From positions 1,227,501 through 1,291,500 of the forward strand of contig CCMO02000001.1 of NCBI GenBank assembly GCA_000751295.2: a stretch of DNA of 64,000 nucleotides, read 5' to 3'. Both the position numbers and the translations under genes were made by a program. The stretch is from a bacterium YEK0313 (GTDB lineage: Bacteria; Pseudomonadota; Alphaproteobacteria; Rhizobiales; Phreatobacteraceae). Below are positions 56,342 through 64,000 of this stretch, in pieces. Positions within the stretch are counted from its first letter, which is position 1. Each line of letters begins with the position of its first letter. Below the pieces are notes generated by a model. It did not search any database. It was not told where the DNA came from and saw only the letters and a program-made list of their open reading frames with translations.

Positions 56342-57406
56342 ATGGCATCCGTCGACATCCGCGACGTGCGGAAGGCGTTCGGCTCGACGCAAATTCTGCA
56401 CGGCGTCTCGGTGCCGATCGCAGATGGCGAATTCGTCGTGCTGGTGGGGCCGTCCGGCTGCGGCAAATCGACCTTGCTGCGCATGATCGCCGGCCTGGAA
56501 AACATCACCGGCGGCGAGATCGCCATCGGCGGACGCGTGGTCAACAACGTTCCTCCGAAGGAACGCGACATCGCCATGGTGTTCCAGAACTACGCGCTCT
56601 ATCCGCACATGACGGTGGCCGACAATATGGGCTTCTCGCTGAAGCTCCGGAAAACCGTCCAGTCCGAGATCGACGTGAAGGTGAAGCGGGCCGCCGAGAT
56701 CCTCAATCTCGGCGCGCTGCTCGAGCGCTATCCGCGCCAGCTCTCCGGCGGCCAGCGCCAGCGCGTCGCCATGGGCCGGGCGATCGTCCGCGACCCGCAG
56801 GTCTTCCTGTTCGACGAACCGCTGTCCAATCTCGATGCCAAGCTCAGGGTGGCCATGCGCACCGAGATCAAGGAGTTGCACCAGCGGCTGAAGACCACCA
56901 CCGTCTACGTCACGCACGACCAGATCGAAGCCATGACCATGGGCGACAAGATCGTGGTCATGCATGACGGCGTGGTCGAGCAGATGGGCGCGCCGCTCGA
57001 GCTCTACGACAATCCGCGCAACATGTTCGTCGCCGGCTTCATCGGCTCGCCGGCCATGAACTTCCTGCGCGGGCGGATCGAGGGCAAGGACTTCGTCCTC
57101 GACGGCGGCCAGCGCCTGCCGCTCGGCCGGCCGCCCGCCGGACAGGACGGCCGGCCGGCCGTCTACGGTATCCGTCCGGAACATTTCGTCCTCGACAATG
57201 AAGCCGGCGCCGAGGCCGAGGTGACGGTGGTCGAGCCCACCGGCTCGGAGATCCAGGTGATGGCCAGGCTGAACGGCCAGGACGTCATCATGGTGTTCCG
57301 CGAGCGCCACGACTTCCGGCCCGGCGACATCGTCAAGGTCAGCACGGATCCGCGCGTGACCCATCTCTTCGACGCCGAGACCGGCAACAATCTCGGCCAG
57401 CACTGA
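56342..57406 (+). CDS. Carbohydrate ABC importer ATPase, UgpC/MalK type
   Basis: The 354-residue ATPase has Walker A 'GPSGCGKSTLLR' (about 37), the signature 'LSGGQRQRVAMGRA', Walker B 'VFLFDEPLSNLDAKLR' and the C-terminal TOBE domain ('YGIRPEHFVLD'), so it is a CUT1-type sugar importer ATPase shared or dedicated to the downstream proteins. A GGGAGG precedes the ATG. Substrate is not determined by the ATPase. Confidence 0.94.
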   Translation: MASVDIRDVRKAFGSTQILHGVSVPIADGEFVVLVGPSGCGKSTLLRMIAGLENITGGEIAIGGRVVNNVPPKERDIAMVFQNYALYPHMTVADNMGFSLKLRKTVQSEIDVKVKRAAEILNLGALLERYPRQLSGGQRQRVAMGRAIVRDPQVFLFDEPLSNLDAKLRVAMRTEIKELHQRLKTTTVYVTHDQIEAMTMGDKIVVMHDGVVEQMGAPLELYDNPRNMFVAGFIGSPAMNFLRGRIEGKDFVLDGGQRLPLGRPPAGQDGRPAVYGIRPEHFVLDNEAGAEAEVTVVEPTGSEIQVMARLNGQDVIMVFRERHDFRPGDIVKVSTDPRVTHLFDAETGNNLGQH

Positions 57407-57520
57407 CCGCCCCGCCCGGGCCCGCATCGTTCAAGGGGGAACCAACCCTTCGCTTCCACGCTTTGGCAAAGACCTGCGCAAGACGGGTCGCCGCAATCAT
57501 CCAAGGGAGGACAGACCGAC

Positions 57521-58837
57521 ATGACCCGCATCGACCGCCGCACCCTCGTCAAGGGAACCGCCGCCGCCGGCATGCTCACCGCATCGGGCGCCACCGAATG
57601 GGCCAGGGCCTGGGCGCAGGCCTCGCCCTTCAAGCCCGAGCCGAACGCCCAGATCAGCCTGCTGCGCTGGCGCCGCTTCGTCGAGGCCGAGGACGCCCAG
57701 TTCAACAAGATGGTCGCCGCCTTCACCCAGGCGACCGGGGTCAAGGTGCAGGTCGCCAGCGAGAGCTTCGACGACGTCCAGCCGAAAGCATCCGTCGCCG
57801 CCAATACCGGCGCCGGGCCCGACCTGTTCTGGGGGCTCTATTCGCTGCCGCACCTGTTCCCGCAGCGCTGCGTCGACGTCAGCGACGTCGCCGACTATCT
57901 CGGCAAGAAATATGGCGGCTGGGTGCCGCTCGCCGAGGCCTATGGCAAGCTCAACGGCAAGTGGATCTCGATCCCCGTCGCGGTCAATGGCGGCTACATC
58001 AACTACCGCATCTCCGCGGTCAAGGCCGCCGGCTTCAACGAGGTGCCGGGCGACAATGCCGGCTTCCTGGAGCTGTGCAAGGCGCTGAAGGCCAAGGGCA
58101 CGCCGGCCGGCTTCCCGCTCGGTCGCGCCACTGGCGACGGCAATGCCTTCGCCCACTGGCTGCTCTGGTCGCATGGCGCCTATCAGGTCGACGACAAGGA
58201 GAAGATCACCATCAACTCGCCGGAAACGATGGCGGCGCTGCGCTATGCCAAGCAGCTCTACGAGACCTTCATTCCCGGCACTGCGGCCTGGAACGATGCC
58301 AGCAACAACCGCGCCTATCTCGCCGGCGAGATCGCGCTGACCGCCAACGGCATCTCGATCTATGCGGCGGCCAAGATCTCGCCCGACGCCAAGCAGCGCG
58401 AGATCGCCGCCGATACCGACCATGCCTTCTGGCCGGTCGGCCCGGTCGGCAAGCCGGCCGAGATCCAGCTCGCCTTCCCGATGCTGGCGATGAACTACAC
58501 GCGCTATCCGAACGCCTGCAAGGCCTTCATGGCCTTCATCCTGGAAGCGGACCAGTTCAATCCTTGGCTCGAGGCGGCCAACGGCTACCTGACCCACATG
58601 CTCAACGCCTATGACAGCAACCCGGTCTGGACCACCGATCCGAAGACCCGGGTGTTCCGCGAGGCGGCCAAGCGCAGCCTCGTTGCCGGCGCGCGCGGAC
58701 CGCTGAACGAGAAGGCGGCGACCGCCACCGCCGATTTCATCATCGTCGACCTGTTCGCCAATGTCTGCACGGGCAAGGAGACGGAGGCGAGCGCCATCCA
58801 GATCGCCGAGCGCCAGCTCCGCCGCATCTACCGCTGA
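57521..58837 (+). CDS. ABC importer solute-binding protein (CUT1, extracellular family 1)
   Basis: The 438-residue protein begins with a Tat-type signal ('DRRTLVKGTAAAGML') cleaved near residue 35. The mature protein has the family 1 solute-binding fold ('ISLLRWRRFVEAEDAQFNKMVAAFTQATGVKVQVASESFDD', 'IPVAVNGGYINYRISAVKAAGF', 'NACKAFMAFIL'). The ligand cannot be read from the sequence; the flanking hydroxyacid dehydrogenases suggest a sugar, polyol or sugar-acid. Confidence 0.92.
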   Translation: MTRIDRRTLVKGTAAAGMLTASGATEWARAWAQASPFKPEPNAQISLLRWRRFVEAEDAQFNKMVAAFTQATGVKVQVASESFDDVQPKASVAANTGAGPDLFWGLYSLPHLFPQRCVDVSDVADYLGKKYGGWVPLAEAYGKLNGKWISIPVAVNGGYINYRISAVKAAGFNEVPGDNAGFLELCKALKAKGTPAGFPLGRATGDGNAFAHWLLWSHGAYQVDDKEKITINSPETMAALRYAKQLYETFIPGTAAWNDASNNRAYLAGEIALTANGISIYAAAKISPDAKQREIAADTDHAFWPVGPVGKPAEIQLAFPMLAMNYTRYPNACKAFMAFILEADQFNPWLEAANGYLTHMLNAYDSNPVWTTDPKTRVFREAAKRSLVAGARGPLNEKAATATADFIIVDLFANVCTGKETEASAIQIAERQLRRIYR

Positions 58838-58927
58838 TGCCGCTGCGGGCGGCGGCGCGCGGCCGCCGCCCGCGTTCCGGCAGGGTCGGCCGCGCGCCGC
58901 CCTGCCGCCGAGTGCCGGAGATCCGCC

Positions 58928-59887
58928 ATGACCGACACCGCCCTGAGCCGAAGCCCTGCGGGAACCCATGACGTGACGTTGTGGACGCGCCTGAGGACCA
59001 ACCGCAACTGGCTCGGCTTCTGGTTCATGCTGCCGGCCATGGGCTTCCTCGTGTTCTTCCTGGTCTATCCGCTGGGCAAGGGCATCTGGATGAGCTTCAC
59101 CGACATCCGCATCGGCCGCGGCGGCGCCTTTGTCGGCCTGGAAAACTACGAGTGGCTGCTCGACGACCGCGACTTCATCCGCGCGCTCGTCTTCACCATC
59201 GTGTTCACGGTCGTCGCCTCCGCGGTCAAATTCGCCATCGGCCTCTATCTCGCGCTGCTGCTCAACAACAACCTGCCGTTCAAGGCGCTGATCCGTTCGG
59301 TCGTGCTGATCCCGTTCATCGTGCCGACCGTGCTCTCCGCGGTCGCGTTCTGGTGGATCTTCGACACCCAGTTCTCGGTGATCACCTGGGCCCTGGTGAA
59401 GGTCGGCCTGCTGCCCAAGGGCGGCGTCATCAACTGGCTCGGCGACCCTTTCCTGGCCCAGTGCTCGGTGATCTTCGCCAATATCTGGCGCGGCATCCCC
59501 TTCGTCGCCATCACCCTGCTCGCCGGCCTGCAGACCGTGTCGCCCTCGCTCTACGAGGCGGCGACCCTCGACGGCGCGACCAAGTGGCAGAATTTCCGCT
59601 ATGTCACCTATCCGCTGCTGACCCCGATCATCGCCGTGGTCATGACCTTCTCGGTGCTGTTCACCTTCACCGACTTCCAGCTGATCTGGGCGATGACCCG
59701 CGGCGGGCCGGTCAACGCCACGCACCTGATGGCGACGCTGTCCTATCAGCGCGGCATTCTCGGCGGCAATCTCGGCGAGGGCGCGGCGATCGCCACCGCC
59801 ATGGTGCCATTCCTGCTCGCCACCATCATGATCTCCTGGTTCGGCCTGCAGCGGCGCAAATGGCAGCAGGGCGAAAGCAATGACTGA
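58928..59887 (+). CDS. ABC importer permease, MalF type
   Basis: The 319-residue protein has six membrane helices and the EAA loop 'YEAATLDGATKWQNFRYVTYPLLTP', which contacts the ATPase. It pairs with the following permease to form the channel. Confidence 0.95.
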   Translation: MTDTALSRSPAGTHDVTLWTRLRTNRNWLGFWFMLPAMGFLVFFLVYPLGKGIWMSFTDIRIGRGGAFVGLENYEWLLDDRDFIRALVFTIVFTVVASAVKFAIGLYLALLLNNNLPFKALIRSVVLIPFIVPTVLSAVAFWWIFDTQFSVITWALVKVGLLPKGGVINWLGDPFLAQCSVIFANIWRGIPFVAITLLAGLQTVSPSLYEAATLDGATKWQNFRYVTYPLLTPIIAVVMTFSVLFTFTDFQLIWAMTRGGPVNATHLMATLSYQRGILGGNLGEGAAIATAMVPFLLATIMISWFGLQRRKWQQGESND

Positions 59888-59932
59888 TCGCCCGAGCCTG
59901 CCTCCGTCCACTCTTGCGCGCGGGAGGACCGC

Positions 59933-60835
59933 ATGACCGCCACCAGCACCGCCCGCAGGCCCGATGCCGTCGCAGACGCCCACGAGGGCATGAGCTATCT
60001 GGAAAGCCTGCCGCGCAAGACCATCACGGTCTATGTGCCGCTCATCCTGATCATGATCGTGCTGCTGTTCCCGTTCTACTGGATGGTGATCACCTCGATC
60101 AAACCCGACCAGCAGCTGCTCGACCTCAACAACGGCAACCCTTTGTGGGTGACCGAGCCGACGCTGCGCCACATCCACAAGCTTCTGTTCGAATCGAACT
60201 ATCCGACCTGGCTGTGGAACACGATGTTCGTGGCGATCTGCGCCACCGTCCTGTCGATCATGTCCTCGGTGCTGGCGGCCTATGCCATTTCGCGCATCCG
60301 CTTCCGCGGCGCCCAGACCGTCGGCGGCCTGATCTTCCTCGCCTATCTGGTGCCGCCCTCGATCCTGTTCATCCCGCTCTCGACCATCATCCACTACTAT
60401 GGCCTGTTCGACACGCCCTTCGCGCTGATCCTGACCTATCCGACCATCCTGATCCCGTTCTGCACCTGGCTCCTGATGGGCTATTTCAAGACCATCCCCT
60501 TCGAGCTCGAGGAATGCGCGCTGATCGACGGCGCGAGCCGCTGGCAGATCCTGACCAAGATCGTGCTGCCCCTGGCGGTGCCCGGCCTGATCTCGGCCTT
60601 CATCTTCGCCTTCACCCTGTGCTGGAACGAGTTCATCTACGCGCTCACCTTCATCTCCTCGAACTGGAACAAGACCGTGCCGACCGCCATCGTCTCGGAA
60701 TTCGTCGACGGCGACGTGTTCCGCTGGGGCTCGCTGATGGCCGGCGCGCTGGTCGGCTCGCTGCCGCTCGTCATCCTCTATGCCTTCTTCGTCGAGCACT
60801 ACGTGTCGGCCATGACCGGCGCGGTGAAGGAATAG
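59933..60835 (+). CDS. ABC importer permease, MalG type
   Basis: The 300-residue protein has six membrane helices and the EAA loop 'LEECALIDGASRWQILTKIVLPLAVPGL'. It follows the MalF-type gene by 45 bases and precedes the dehydrogenase by 4 bases. Confidence 0.95.
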   Translation: MTATSTARRPDAVADAHEGMSYLESLPRKTITVYVPLILIMIVLLFPFYWMVITSIKPDQQLLDLNNGNPLWVTEPTLRHIHKLLFESNYPTWLWNTMFVAICATVLSIMSSVLAAYAISRIRFRGAQTVGGLIFLAYLVPPSILFIPLSTIIHYYGLFDTPFALILTYPTILIPFCTWLLMGYFKTIPFELEECALIDGASRWQILTKIVLPLAVPGLISAFIFAFTLCWNEFIYALTFISSNWNKTVPTAIVSEFVDGDVFRWGSLMAGALVGSLPLVILYAFFVEHYVSAMTGAVKE

Positions 60836-60839
60836 GCCG

Positions 60840-61724
60840 ATGGCGCGCATCGCCTTCATCGGCCTCGGCGCGATGGGCCGCCCCATGGCGGCCAACCTCG
60901 TCAAGGCCGGCCATGCCGTCTCCGGCTACGACGTCAACGCCGCCGCGCTCGACTGGCTGCGCGAGGCCGGCGGGACGCCCGCGCCGAGCGCCGCGCAGGC
61001 CGCCGGGGGCGCAGACGCACTGGTGCTGATGGTGGTCAATGCCGACCAGGCCGAGGCCGTCCTGTTCGAGGCGGGCGTGCTCGACGCCCTCGCGCCCCAT
61101 GCCCTGGTCATCCTCTCGGCCACCTGCGCACCGGCCCGCGCCGCGGCGATCGCCGACCGGGTGGCGGCGACGCAGCGTCGCTTCGTCGACGCCCCGGTAT
61201 CGGGCGGCGTGGTCGGCGCCGAGGCGGGCACGCTGACCATCATGGCCGCGGCGCCAAAGGCCGATTTCGCCGCCGCCGAGCCGATCCTCAAGGCGATGGG
61301 CTCGCGGCTCTACCATGTCGGCCTGAAGCCCGGCGACGGCGCGATGGTGAAGACCATCAACCAGCTGCTCTGCGGCGTCCATATCGCCGCCGCCGCGGAG
61401 GCGCTGGCGCTCGGCGAGCGCGCCGGGCTCGACACCGCCATGCTGCTGGAGATCTTCGGCGCGAGCGCCGCCGGCAGCTGGATGCTGAACAATCGCGGCC
61501 CGCGCATGCTGATGGACGATCCGCCGGTCACCTCGGCGGTCGACATCTTCGTCAAGGATCTCGGCATCGTGCTCGACGCCGGCCGGAGTGCCCGGGCGCC
61601 GCTGTTCCTGGCGGCCGCCGCGCACCAGCTCTTCCTTGCCGCCTCCGGCCTCGGGCTCGGCAAGGCCGACGACGCCCTGGTCATCGAGGCCTATCGGGCG
61701 CTGGCGCCGAAGGATGGGAACTGA
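60840..61724 (+). CDS. Beta-hydroxyacid dehydrogenase (3-hydroxyisobutyrate/tartronate-semialdehyde type)
   Basis: The 294-residue protein has the Rossmann 'IAFIGLGAMGRPMAANLVKAGH' at the N terminus, the substrate loop 'DAPVSGGVVGAEAGTLTIMA', and the catalytic Lys in 'GDGAMVKTINQLL' (about 172). This family includes 3-hydroxyisobutyrate, tartronate-semialdehyde and L-threonate dehydrogenases. It lies 4 bases after the MalG-type gene, so it is the last gene of the transport operon and probably acts on a metabolite of the imported compound. Confidence 0.92.
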   Translation: MARIAFIGLGAMGRPMAANLVKAGHAVSGYDVNAAALDWLREAGGTPAPSAAQAAGGADALVLMVVNADQAEAVLFEAGVLDALAPHALVILSATCAPARAAAIADRVAATQRRFVDAPVSGGVVGAEAGTLTIMAAAPKADFAAAEPILKAMGSRLYHVGLKPGDGAMVKTINQLLCGVHIAAAAEALALGERAGLDTAMLLEIFGASAAGSWMLNNRGPRMLMDDPPVTSAVDIFVKDLGIVLDAGRSARAPLFLAAAAHQLFLAASGLGLGKADDALVIEAYRALAPKDGN

Positions 61725-61791
61725 ATCCGGAAGACGCAGTGAACGTGCCGAGCGACGTTCGATGCAAGGCACGCCGATCCGAAACGGCCCC

Positions 61792-62298
61792 TCACGCGTC
61801 GCCGTCGTCGTCCTCGTCGTCGCCGCCGACATGGTCGTGCGGCTGCAAGGTCTTCTCGATCCGGCGAAGCAATTTCCTGAGCCGCTTCACGTCCTTGCCG
61901 TCGAGATCGGCAAGCATCTCGTCCTCGGCCGCGAACCAGAGGTCGTCGAGCGCCTGCGCCTTGGCACGGCCCGCCTCGGTGAGGCCGACGCGCACCAGGC
62001 GGCCGTCGCCGCCTTCGCTGGTCTTGCGCTCGACGAGCGCCTGGACATGCAGTCGACCGACCGTCTTGGAGGCGGTCGGCGGCCTCACCCGCAGCGTCGC
62101 GGCGAGGTCGCCCATCGTCATGTCGCCGGCATCGGCGAGAATCTTCAGCACCTGTTCCTGGCCGGGATAGAGGCCGAGCGCGGTCAGCTTGCGCGCCACC
62201 AGCGCGCGGTGAACGCGCGCGGCGTGCTGCACATGGGCCCCGATCGTCTTGCGATAAGGCTCTCGGACCGGCCTTTCGGCCTCCTTCGTGCGGGTCAT
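61792..62298 (-). CDS. MarR-family transcriptional regulator with acidic/His tail
   Basis: The 168-residue winged-helix regulator shows 'MTMGDLAATLRVRPPTASKTVGRLHVQALVERKTSEGGDGRLVRVGLTEAGR' and dimerisation helices. Its C terminus is an unusual Asp/His-rich tail ('PHDHVGGDDEDDDGDA'). The ATG at 62298 follows a G-rich ribosome binding site. It sits downstream of a quinone-reductase-like gene on the same strand, a common arrangement in which MarR regulates the enzyme. Confidence 0.88.
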   Translation of the reverse strand: MTRTKEAERPVREPYRKTIGAHVQHAARVHRALVARKLTALGLYPGQEQVLKILADAGDMTMGDLAATLRVRPPTASKTVGRLHVQALVERKTSEGGDGRLVRVGLTEAGRAKAQALDDLWFAAEDEMLADLDGKDVKRLRKLLRRIEKTLQPHDHVGGDDEDDDGDA

Positions 62299-62421
62299 GC
62301 CATCCCCCTGAAGCCTGACCGGCGCGCTGCTCCATGCCCCGCGCGGCCTCGTGACGTCGCCGAAGCGACCGGCGCATATTCCCCTTGCCAACGTGACAAC
62401 ATCGTGACCAAGCCAGCCGGC

Positions 62422-63003
62422 TCACAAGCTGGTCATCGCGCCGCGCACCCGGGCAAGGAAGGCGGCGCGGCTTTCCGGCGTCGACCGGTTCATGTCGTAA
62501 TGGGCGAGATAGCGCACCGCTCCGCGGGTGCGCGTGATGCCGCGCAGCGAGCGGGTGCAGAACTTGCGCGGCGGATTGCCGAGCAGGAAGGCCTTGAGAC
62601 GGGTGGCGCCGTAGCTCGTCACGACCGCCACCTTGCGGATGTTGGTGAGCATGCCGCGCGCCTTGCCATCGACGAGGCCGAAGGAAACGCCGGGCAGGAA
62701 GACCCGGTCGAAATAGCCCTTCAGCATGGCCGGCAGCCCGAAATTCCACACCGGAAAGACCAGGACGAGAGCCTCGGCGGCGCGCAGCCGCGCGACATGG
62801 CCCGCCACCGGCAGCGTATTGCTGGCAAGGTCATGATAGCCCGCGCGCTCGGCCCGGTTCAGCACCGGGTCGAAACCTTCCGCGTAGAGATCGCAATCGT
62901 CGACCTCGTGGCCCGCCGCCGCGAGCGTCTCGACGACGGCCCTGTGCAGGGCGCCGACATAGCTCTCCGGGTTGGGGTGGCAGTAGAGCACCAATATGCG
63001 CAT
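62422..63003 (-). CDS. NAD(P)H-dependent flavin oxidoreductase (quinone reductase type)
   Basis: The 193-residue protein has the flavodoxin-like fold of NQO1/MdaB/KefF ('ILVLYCHPNPESYVGALHRAVVETL', 'LVLVFPVWNFGLPAMLKGYFDRVFLPGVSF'). It probably reduces quinones with NAD(P)H and FMN or FAD. It is followed by the MarR gene at 123 bases. Confidence 0.9.
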   Translation of the reverse strand: MRILVLYCHPNPESYVGALHRAVVETLAAAGHEVDDCDLYAEGFDPVLNRAERAGYHDLASNTLPVAGHVARLRAAEALVLVFPVWNFGLPAMLKGYFDRVFLPGVSFGLVDGKARGMLTNIRKVAVVTSYGATRLKAFLLGNPPRKFCTRSLRGITRTRGAVRYLAHYDMNRSTPESRAAFLARVRGAMTSL

Positions 63004-63058
63004 CGTCACCTCGGATCCCGCCGGCACGGCCCATCATGGCCGCCGCCGGCACGGACCG

Positions 63059-64000
63059 TCATTCCGTGACGCCGGCCTCCGCCAGGCTTTTGAACAGGAA
63101 ATGCTTGCCCGACCGGTAGTCGTAGGTCGGATCCTCCCAGGCGATCATCTTGCCGGGATTGAGCAGGCCTTTCGGATCGGCTTCCTTCTTGAAGGCGAGC
63201 TGGGTTTCGTCGGTCTGCTTCATGCCGCCCTCTTCGAGCGTATAGCGGTGCGGATTGAACACCGGCACGCCCATGTCCTCGTGGATGCGGACGATCTCGT
63301 CGAGCCGCTCCTCGGTGGTGAAACGCACCATGGGCAGGCCGAAGCAGGTCACCTTGCCGTCGAACCGGACGAATTCCAGGTGGCCGATCACCTCGTCGCC
63401 AAACTGCGCCTCGAGCTTGGTGGCGAGCGCCACCTGGTCGGGGAACGGATGCAGCGTCTGCAGATAGGTGATGGTCGGGTCGATGCGCAGGGCCCTGAGC
63501 GTCGTGTGGTTCCAGGTCAGCTCGAAGCCCGGCGGCAGGCGCCTGCCCTCGGCCTCGTCCACCGTATCCGACCGGAACAGGAGCTCCGCGCCGGCCCGGC
63601 GCGAGAAGGCAAGCGTCGCATCGACCGCGAAATCGGCGATCATGGCGATCACCACGTGGCTGTCGCGCGGCAGGTAGTCCTGGTGGCGCAGGAAATAGGT
63701 GTTCGGCGCCGGCGCGGCGACCACCGAAATGTTCTTCTTGGCGATGCCGTCCTGTTCGCCGAGGCCGTTGGCGAAGGCGGCGGCGCGCTCGTAGGTGTCG
63801 AAGCCGAAGATCAGGTCGACCCAGCCATAGGCGGGGCCGAGCGGCATCTCCACCTCGGTGATGATGCCGTTGGTGCCATAGGCGTGGGCGACCTTGGCGA
63901 GATCGTCGCCGGCAAGCTCCAGCACGCGCGGCTCCGCCTCCATGGTGACCACCTTGAGGCGGATCACGTTGCCGGCATCGCGCAGGCCGCCCCAGGTGAT
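63059..64000 (-). CDS. FAD-linked oxidase (GlcD/VAO type), C-terminal part
   Basis: The frame stays open to the window edge (the last 11 codons read 'ITWGGLRDAGN' in frame), so the start lies outside. The fragment covers the C-terminal part: 'GLLNPGKMI', 'NPHRYTLEEGG' and 'HLEFVRFDG' fit the FAD-linked oxidase C-terminal domain, which binds 2-hydroxyacids or similar. The substrate is unknown. Confidence 0.82.
   Translation of the reverse strand: MTWGGLRDAGNVIRLKVVTMEAEPRVLELAGDDLAKVAHAYGTNGIITEVEMPLGPAYGWVDLIFGFDTYERAAAFANGLGEQDGIAKKNISVVAAPAPNTYFLRHQDYLPRDSHVVIAMIADFAVDATLAFSRRAGAELLFRSDTVDEAEGRRLPPGFELTWNHTTLRALRIDPTITYLQTLHPFPDQVALATKLEAQFGDEVIGHLEFVRFDGKVTCFGLPMVRFTTEERLDEIVRIHEDMGVPVFNPHRYTLEEGGMKQTDETQLAFKKEADPKGLLNPGKMIAWEDPTYDYRSGKHFLFKSLAEAGVTE

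Noticed and set aside
57497..60904. A 1135-codon antisense frame across the ABC importer
   Set aside because: It mirrors well-supported transporter genes and has low-complexity Arg/Asp/Gly composition.

Overview
This window is dense, GC-rich bacterial chromosome with the gene content of an alphaproteobacterium, most likely a member of the Hyphomicrobiales (Rhizobiales). Pointers are the aerobic cobaltochelatase pair cobS/cobT, the ptsP (EI-Ntr)-prfA-prmC string, divergent lysC/ubiG, the phaR/phaAB polyhydroxybutyrate locus, overlapping argJ-mutT, and DUF1223, DUF2125 and PhaR family proteins. I see no phage, plasmid, CRISPR or defence island. The only mobile element is one IS481-type insertion sequence. 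The genus cannot be fixed from the sequence alone.

Layout. 1-2.2 kb: the end of an FtsX-type permease gene, then a Bax-inhibitor-1 family gene with a strong terminator. 2.3-3.7 kb: tRNA-Thr(CGU) with an IS481-like element about 20 bp past its 3' end. 3.9-6.3 kb: two tandem paralogous LuxR-type regulators. 6.3-8.9 kb: a DMT exporter, small membrane proteins and an FTR1 iron permease preceded by a candidate Irr box. 8.9-14.5 kb: leftward prmC, prfA, ptsP and lysC, the first three joined by overlapping stop and start codons. 14.7-22.5 kb: ubiG, a cold-shock protein, a UbiH-type hydroxylase, a secreted beta-propeller, a ChaC-like enzyme, DUF2125, a CAP lipoprotein and DUF1223. 22.7-29.0 kb: acnA with its terminator, ccmAB without ccmC, a small lipoprotein, a GST and a J-domain protein with an N-terminal Cys/His cluster.

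29.2-33.9 kb: cobS, a GNAT acetyltransferase, cobT and a phytase-like esterase, tightly packed, then rpmF. 34-38.5 kb: an HbpS/GlcG-like protein, gamma-glutamyltransferase and an EAL protein with a degenerate GGDEF domain. 38.5-41.5 kb: phaR divergent from phaA-phaB. 41.5-47.7 kb: mutT-argJ, BrkB, an NDUFAF5-like methyltransferase, a CoxG-like protein, a heptad inverted repeat, metA and a zincin. 47.9-56.1 kb: ftsY, a pseudouridine synthase, an atypical AMP-forming ligase, a DoxX-like protein, hemH, an SPFH/NfeD pair and a D-2-hydroxyacid dehydrogenase. 56.3-61.7 kb: a complete carbohydrate ABC importer with a beta-hydroxyacid dehydrogenase attached. 61.8-64 kb: a MarR/quinone-reductase pair and a truncated FAD-linked oxidase.

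Taken together, most of the window is core metabolism: ubiquinone, haem, cytochrome c, cobalamin, methionine, arginine and aspartate-family synthesis, PHB storage and protein secretion/translation. I did not find a clearly new multi-gene system. The items most worth a second look are the candidate Irr box at the iron permease promoter, the mosaic divergence of the tandem LuxR paralogues, the acetyltransferase lodged between cobS and cobT, the hairpin covering a ribosome binding site at 17.8 kb, the phased heptad palindrome at 45.75 kb, and several atypical enzyme or domain variants (MetA specificity loop, AMP-ligase P-loop, J-protein Cys/His cluster).
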